This document shows, piece after piece, positions 57,762-64,000 of a stretch of DNA of 64,000 bases. The position numbers and the translations under genes are program-made. Within the stretch, counting starts at the first letter, position 1. Every line of letters starts with the position of its first letter. The notes under the pieces are model-generated. The model had not been told where the DNA came from. It made no database searches and saw only the letters and a list, made by a program, of their open reading frames with translations. The stretch comes from Phorcus lineatus (lineage: Eukaryota; Mollusca; Gastropoda; Trochida; Trochidae): contig OV121081.1 in assembly GCA_921293015.1 (NCBI GenBank), positions 744,001 to 808,000 on the forward strand, written 5' to 3'.

Positions 57762-59999
57762 GTGAGTGACCCCCAGATATCAGATCACTTCATGTTGTTG
57801 TTTTACCTCATAACAGATAAACCACCTCTTCCTAAAAAGTCAATTCAGTGTCGCAACCTTAGAAATATGGATCGTGATGCTTTTCGAGCTGAACTTTCAA
57901 ACTCTACTCTTGTTCGAAACCCACCTTCTGAAGTCACTCAGTTGGTTTCTCAATACAATTGTGTTCTTCGGGAAATGTTGAACAAATACGCTCCTCTGAA
58001 AAACAAGCATGTAACTGATCGTCCAGTCACACCCTGGTTAGTTACACCAGAAGTTATTGCAGCTAAGCAATCACGACGCCGGGCTGAGAGAGCATGGAGA
58101 CGCTCCCGTCTTGAGGTGCACAGACAGCTATTTTGTGGTCACTTTCTTGATATGCCACGCCAATCAAGTGTCCCTGAATGACAAGATCCAGTCCTCAGAG
58201 AGTGATCCACGATCTTTACACAAGCTGATTCACGCCTTCTAAGGAAAGAATCTACTTCTCCTCTACCAGATATTCAATCTCCTGAATCTCTGCCCCATGA
58301 GTTCAAAGACTTCTTTGTGCAAAAGATTGTTAGCATTCGTGCTACAATGGGCAACATACCATCCACTTCTGTCAGACCGGAGACAGAATCACAAGATTTC
58401 TTTGATCGAGACATTTCAGAACTTCCAGGAATTTAGTGACGATGAGGTTCTGAAACTTGTGAGAAGGTCTAGTCCTACTACGTGTGATTTGAATCCTCTA
58501 CCTACATCCATTCTCCTGGAATACATTTATCTTCTCCTCCCAGTTCTTACACGCATAGTAAATGCCAGTCTTGCATCCGGTCATGTGCCATGCAGATTGA
58601 AATCGGCACTTGTTAAGCCTCTTTTGAAAAAAACAAATCTAGACCAAATTGTTCTCAGTAACTACCGCCCAGTATCCAACCTCAGCTTTGTTTCCAAGCT
58701 TGTAGAACGAGCGGTTTGCACTCGTTTATCTAAACATCTGCAAAGATATAATCTTCATGACCATCTTCAATCTGCGTACCGTAGATTTCACAGCACCGAG
58801 ACAGCGTTGTTGAAAGTCCTCAGTGATCTAGGAATTTGGAATTGGAATTGACAAGAAACAACTTGGAATTCTGGTTCTGTTGGACTTAAGTAGTGCATTT
58901 GACACCATTGATCATAGTAGGCTCCTCCATCGCCTGAACGCTGACTTTTGTATCGACGGTACTGCCTTAGAGTGGTTCCAGTCATACCTCTCCTCCGGGG
59001 ACCAGCGTGTGCTGATAGAACACCAACTCTCTACTCCTGCCAATCTTACCTGTGGAGTGCCACAAGGATCTGTCCTCGGCCCAGTTCTCTTTACTCTGTA
59101 TGTGAAAGATTTGGGGACTGTTGTGGATGAGTTTTATATTAATCGCCATCATTATGCTGATGACTCACAACTTTACATTTTTTTTAGACCCAACCTCTCT
59201 AGATGCCAATACTGCTGTACGAACACTCAGAGACTGCTGTCATGACTTAAAACCTGGATGTTTGACAACAAACTTAAATTTTATTGCACCAAAACTGAGT
59301 GTATCGTCTTAGGCCCTTTGAAAAGGCGCACAACTTTGAGTTGTGAAGGTTTTGATTTTGACAATGCAGTCATTTCCTTCTCTGATACGGTTAAATATCT
59401 TGGTGTTATTGTGGACTCCAATTTGTCACTTGATGACCATGTCTCAAAACTTGTAAGAAGTTGTTTTGGTCAACTTCGAAACATCGGTCATATTCGTCAA
59501 TGTCTCAAAACTGATGCTGCCAAGACCCTGGTATTGTGTTTAGTTATTAGTCGGATAGACTATTGCAACTCTCTCCTTGCTGGTGCAACTAAGGCCCAAA
59601 TCAATAAACTGCAGCGTATTCAAAATGCTGCAGCCCGGATTGTTACTCAATCCAAGAAGTATGATGATGTTAAACCTCTCCTCAAATCCCTACATTGGCT
59701 GCCAATTGAATACAGGATTCAGTTTAAGCTTCTCTGCCTCACCTTCCAATGCCTCTCTGGATCTGCTCCTGTATATTTAGCTGATTCTCTAATTGTCCAT
59801 AGACCTTTACGAACACTGCGTTCTCAAGACAAGATATTCTTGTGCCTCCCTCAGTGAACACCTCCACCTATGGAAAAAGATCGTTCCCATATGCAGCATC
59901 AATAGCCTGGAATCAACTGCCTCAATTTTGCGCGATTGTCATGAACTCTCCACTTTTAAATCTCAACTAAAGACTCACTTCTTCAGAATTGCTTTTTAA
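57762..59999 (+). pseudogene. LINE ORF2 remnant: reverse transcriptase, frameshifted
   Basis: Readable pieces in order: 57,762-58,181 (post-endonuclease region), 58,297-58,851 (fingers, HSTETALLKV), 58,880-59,245 (palm: LLDLSSAFDTIDH, GVPQGSVLGPVLF, YADD), then 59,258-59,857 (C-terminal domain: RIDYCNSLLAGATKAQINKL, SLHWLPIEYRIQFKL). The pieces are in different frames, so no active protein can be made. Confidence 0.92.
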
Positions 60000-60110
60000 C
60001 ATGTATCTTAAATCTCCTGCTCCCCTTTATTTTCCTGTATGCGCTTTGAGCATGTATAGCACATGGATATATGCGCATTATAAGTATGCTATTATTATTA
60101 TTATAAACTA
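57762..60110 (+). mobile_element. 5'-truncated non-LTR retrotransposon (LINE, CR1/L2-like)
   Basis: Begins within the last part of an endonuclease domain (SDPQISDHFMLLF) and continues through reverse transcriptase to a 3' end in ATT repeats. It has 5' truncation and multiple frameshifts, typical of a dead LINE copy. The motif set (NYRPVSNLSFVSKLVE, HSTETALLKV, GVPQGSVLGPVLFTLY, YADDSQLY) is that of the CR1/L2/Jockey group; the exact clade would need a tree. Confidence 0.9.
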
Positions 60111-62540
60111 ACAAACTTTTCAAATGTTTTTAAAGATTCATAGCGAAAATAATTTACAACAGGGGCGACCCTACAAGACGACGGGACCAAGACTTGTGAG
60201 CTGTCGCATTCCTTCTTTTAAACTGCTATTTAAATAGAATTAATAATTAAAAATCTTTAACAAGTAGTAATTTAAACAAAAATGCATATTTATTGAATAT
60301 CAAATGATTTAAAAACGCAGATGCAACTTAATGATGCACTCCATCGTCTTAATAGTAGTAGGCCTAATGTTAATATCGTCGCAGTGACTAACTGGAAAAC
60401 TATTTTCTCAATAAAATTAAGCGAACTAATCACGTTTGTTCCTTATTTGCACACTTAGAAGTATATATAACAATATTCATAGCCAAAATCTTTTATTTCT
60501 TTCACAGTAGTTTATTAACAATTATTGAACATGATAACAATAAAAATTGTGAGCGTCCAATGGAAAAAAATGTGCTCGGAACACTTTACTTTCAATCAAC
60601 CAATTGGGCGCACCAATACCTTCAAAAGGTTAACATATTTTTTATTTTGTTTGCACGAAGCGCAATTAGATGAGTTTTCTGACATCTTTAACATTGTACA
60701 TTTCTTGACGACCATGCAAGTTTTTTAAAATCTTATTATTACCCTCGACTAGAGCGCCGGGCATTGGCAGAATGCCAATACTTAATCAAGTAATCAAGTA
60801 AAGCACGTTTCTTTGGTTTTTTATAGGTGTACATATCAGACGGAAAATATATTGTGTTTTCGATAAAGTACTGAAATTATATAACTTGCCCTCTTCTTAC
60901 TTTACCAAAAGAATTCGCCCGAATAAATATCATTTTATATTTTTTTCTAACTTATGTCTTTAACATTCTATATTTGCTATTCAATGTGTCCCTGTAATTA
61001 CATGTTTTCTTTTCATAAATGTTTTACAATGGTTAATATTTTCTAAGTGATTCTGCAAATGCGATGTAACTCATGGATCATAAAATGATCCTAGCGAAGT
61101 ATTATTTTGATGTTCAATGTTTATTTACAATACAGGGACTGTTGAAACCAACAATATATCTCAAAATAAAAGGCATACACACACCATATGCTCAGTTATC
61201 ATGATTATCGTTTTCAGAGGCAATTCAGATCAAGGTTAAAAAGGAAGTGGCTAAATATCCCTGCACATATCAGAAATCATTGCGATTGAGATCTACATTA
61301 TATGACCTGCATAAAAAACACCATCGACAAGAAATTTACAATGAATAACACAGCACTTACAAATGTAGATGTTTTCGATGTTCCTGCTTTCTCGTTCCAG
61401 TCACGGGACATCTCATCACAAAATTTCAACGACACCACACAAGTGCGAGCAACAATTTTTATGATTAAATTGTTGAATCATTCAAGATCACAGGATTTTA
61501 TTTTTAGGCAGGAAGTAATTAAAACGACCATTTCTATTTGTGTATCCACTAACAACATAATCAGTAGGTAGTCTTAGAAATCATCAGTTTCAAAATGACC
61601 GTTGAAGAAAACAGATAGATACTTGACATAAGTTGTTTTTTGTTTTTTAAAAAAGTTACATCGTTTATTATATTGTTGTAAGTTGTGTGTCCCACTTTTT
61701 AATATTTAGCATGAGTGAACCTTGCCTCAAAACTAATAATTCAATAGTGAAGAAATGTTTAATCTAACATTATGAAGCTGATAAAAGTTACTGTATACGA
61801 AATGTCAGGTTTTGTTATCCCAAACGATAACATGGCTGTTAGCATAATAATATACATGTATTATCCACAGGTGGATATGTTTTGTATATCAGCACATGTG
61901 CTCTTTAGTGATTGCCGGTGTTGATTGGTCGACTGCCCAGAGAATATAAAATCGATGAGTTGAGGGGACAATTTTCACATTTCATGGATAAAAAAAACAA
62001 CTGCCGAACTCACGCGTGGCAATTAAAGAATATATCTTATGCCAATCCCTTGTACAACATATTTACTACAACCAAAGGCATTAGCGCACACCTATGTTTT
62101 GTTAACACCAACGAATGCACAAATACTAGTACTGCATACATGTATATCTGTAGATATTACGAACTATACGCACTCGGCAAATCTACCTCGTAAGTTATTT
62201 AGCAATTATGTACGTTTTCAGACCGGAAATATTTAATGCAATGTTGGATTTAATCTGCATAATCTTACTTCAGCCAATTTGAACTTAAAGTGTGCTTTAG
62301 TGCCTTTGAGTTAAAATTCTAACCCATTATTTGACAGTTCGTCTACACATTTTGAAGGGACGCCCTTTCATACAAATGTTTTAGCATAGATATTTTACAT
62401 TGTACACATACATATCTTATACTTTATCTATATAGACAGAAATGATCTAAAATGTTATTATCTCCTGAAGATTAATGAAGAAAATAGAATAGAAGGAGTG
62501 TTCAGAATTTATCATTTTTATTTAGAAGGGTTGTTAAGAC
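60111..62540. other. non-coding stretch
   Basis: AT-rich, only short ORFs without family resemblance. No repeat or RNA gene was recognised. Confidence 0.5.
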
Positions 62541-62932
62541 TAAGGATGGGTATCGCTCCTCATTTTCGTATCGCGATATATTGGTACTTTTCAAATTTGA
62601 GTTTTCCCAGCTCTCTTGCCTAATAAATAACAGCAATTAGAACAGTGACCAATGCTTAAATGACCATCGTAAAGAGAGATGATTCAGTAAATCATTTCGG
62701 ACTTTGAACATGTCTGTGCTATTTCCACATTGCACGTTCACACTTTGTTAATAACTTTTTATCTCGGTTTTTGTTGGTTACGTTTTTCTGCAATTCTAAA
62801 TGAAAATTGTTAATTTTGAAACGTGCTATAAAAATTGGATATGTTCAGAAGGGTCCCTCAGTGTACCGGTACGTATCATGTTGTTTCTGTATCGCAACAT
62901 ACCGATATACCGATAATACCGCGCACCCTTAA
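62541..62932. mobile_element. hAT-like MITE candidate
   Basis: The left edge TAAGGATGGGTATCG and the right edge (complement TTAAGGGTGCGCGGTAT) are imperfect inverted repeats of the type seen at hAT-related non-autonomous elements. The inner parts carry repeated TATCG and CCGATA motifs. No target duplication could be fixed. Confidence 0.4.
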
Positions 62933-63611
62933 TTTACACGATTTGACCGTTACCATAAAATAATTGTTGAATGAAATAATTATTTTACAAACCTTTGAAA
63001 ATATTGAGGAAATTTGAGCACACATAGATCTTGAGAATAAGATTCATTTATGGCAAAAAAAATTCAAATGTGATATTTTTACCTGATCATCTAGCAGTAA
63101 TTTTGTTAATCTAATTATTATATCCGCGCCATATTCAAAGAAACAATTGGAAATTCAATCATTGAACTATATTTAAAGCAGAAAAAAATTAAGATAAGTC
63201 TATCCCGCCTGAACGTCCTATTTGTAGAATATAATGATTTTTTTCCTTAAAACAAAACAAATATTTTTCAAAATGTTGCCAAGATATGATACGACTTTAA
63301 TTGAGACTAAAAATAACATTTGCATGAAAAGATAATTTTTTAATGGTTTCACCACCCAGTTTCAAAACAGATCGTTTATCGACGCATTTTGAAGTTCGAT
63401 TTCTATTAAATTCAGATCACCCAGAACTAGTTCCAATGTATGAATTGGACATAATCGAGTTACAAACGGCAAATTTAGCCAAAATCCATTCTTAAAATTT
63501 GTTTTTCTCACATAAATAGCCTAAAACATATATTACGTAATGTAAAGACTATGTAAACCGGACGTCTCTTACTCGTAATGCAAAGGGACGTTACTCTGAT
63601 TGGAATTTTGC

Positions 63612-64000
63612 TTAAAGAGCCACTCCGTGATTTTCATAACATATTATTTACCTTTGATACGGACATAAATGTCATATGTGGTGATATAAAATCAAAACAT
63701 CTTAATTTGTCATGTCCAAAAGACATATATATGATAAATACTGGTTTTCCATGAACATCTAAAAACAGCCTTATAAATGCACACAGGTGTAGATATCACG
63801 TCCAATATACATGGATACTAGTTATATAACCTATCAAACGCTATCAACTCCTAACTGGCCTCCTGGCTGTTTTAGATTAGTCTCCAAAATTACGTTTGAC
63901 TATTTAACTCGCGCCACTGTCCGGTTTTCGATCATAATTGTGACGTTCTACCTTCATATTGTCACTGTTAAAAACCAATAAGCTATAAAATGTGTATTTT
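63612..64000. mobile_element. MITE copy 2, cut by the window end
   Basis: Starts with the same terminus (TTAAAGAGCCACTCCGTGA) and follows copy 1 at 48,612 closely to the end of the window, with scattered substitutions. It is in the same orientation. Confidence 0.92.

Overview
This window is animal nuclear DNA: AT-rich, with widely spaced GT-AG introns, many micro- and minisatellites, Tc1-like transposons, MITEs and a decayed LINE. The mix of a cadherin-like gene, a Golgi beta-1,4-galactosyltransferase and these repeats suggests a lophotrochozoan, most likely a mollusc. The species is not determinable from the sequence alone, and the mollusc call is inference.

Layout. Positions 1-10,357 hold no gene I can support: a long (GA)n tract, a 40-bp satellite (5060-5957), a 20-bp minisatellite (6695-6880) and an unexplained GC-richer patch near 2.2-2.7 kb. 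Positions 10,358-41,960 (+) hold one 28-exon gene whose exons join in phase throughout into a 1725-residue type I membrane protein of the cadherin superfamily: signal peptide, about 15 divergent cadherin domains, a low-complexity acidic and Gly/Ala/Ser linker, one Gly/Ala-rich transmembrane helix, and a tail of about 50 residues. Its introns contain three Tc1-like copies at different stages of decay and at least five unrelated tandem arrays, some touching splice sites.

Positions 41,961-45,674 are a convergent intergenic region. Positions 45,675-54,886 (-) hold a complete six-exon, 337-residue beta-1,4-galactosyltransferase (GT7 family). Its third intron contains a candidate 4.66-kb terminal-inverted-repeat element (48,233-52,890) with a nested TTAA-flanked MITE, an 'AACATGTT'-rich subterminal array, a long foldback and a possible small spliced minus-strand ORF. 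From 54.9 kb to the end there is a 17-bp minisatellite, a 5'-truncated frameshifted LINE (about 57.76-60.1 kb), a hAT-like MITE candidate and a second, window-truncated copy of the nested MITE.

Main discovery. The cadherin ectodomain is three tandem copies of a five-domain supermodule of 507, 510 and 531 residues. Each copy begins and ends at a phase-0 intron and repeats the same order of intron phases and similar exon lengths. This implies growth by duplication of whole multi-exon blocks. The two genes have no visible functional link beyond both being secretory-pathway or cell-surface functions.
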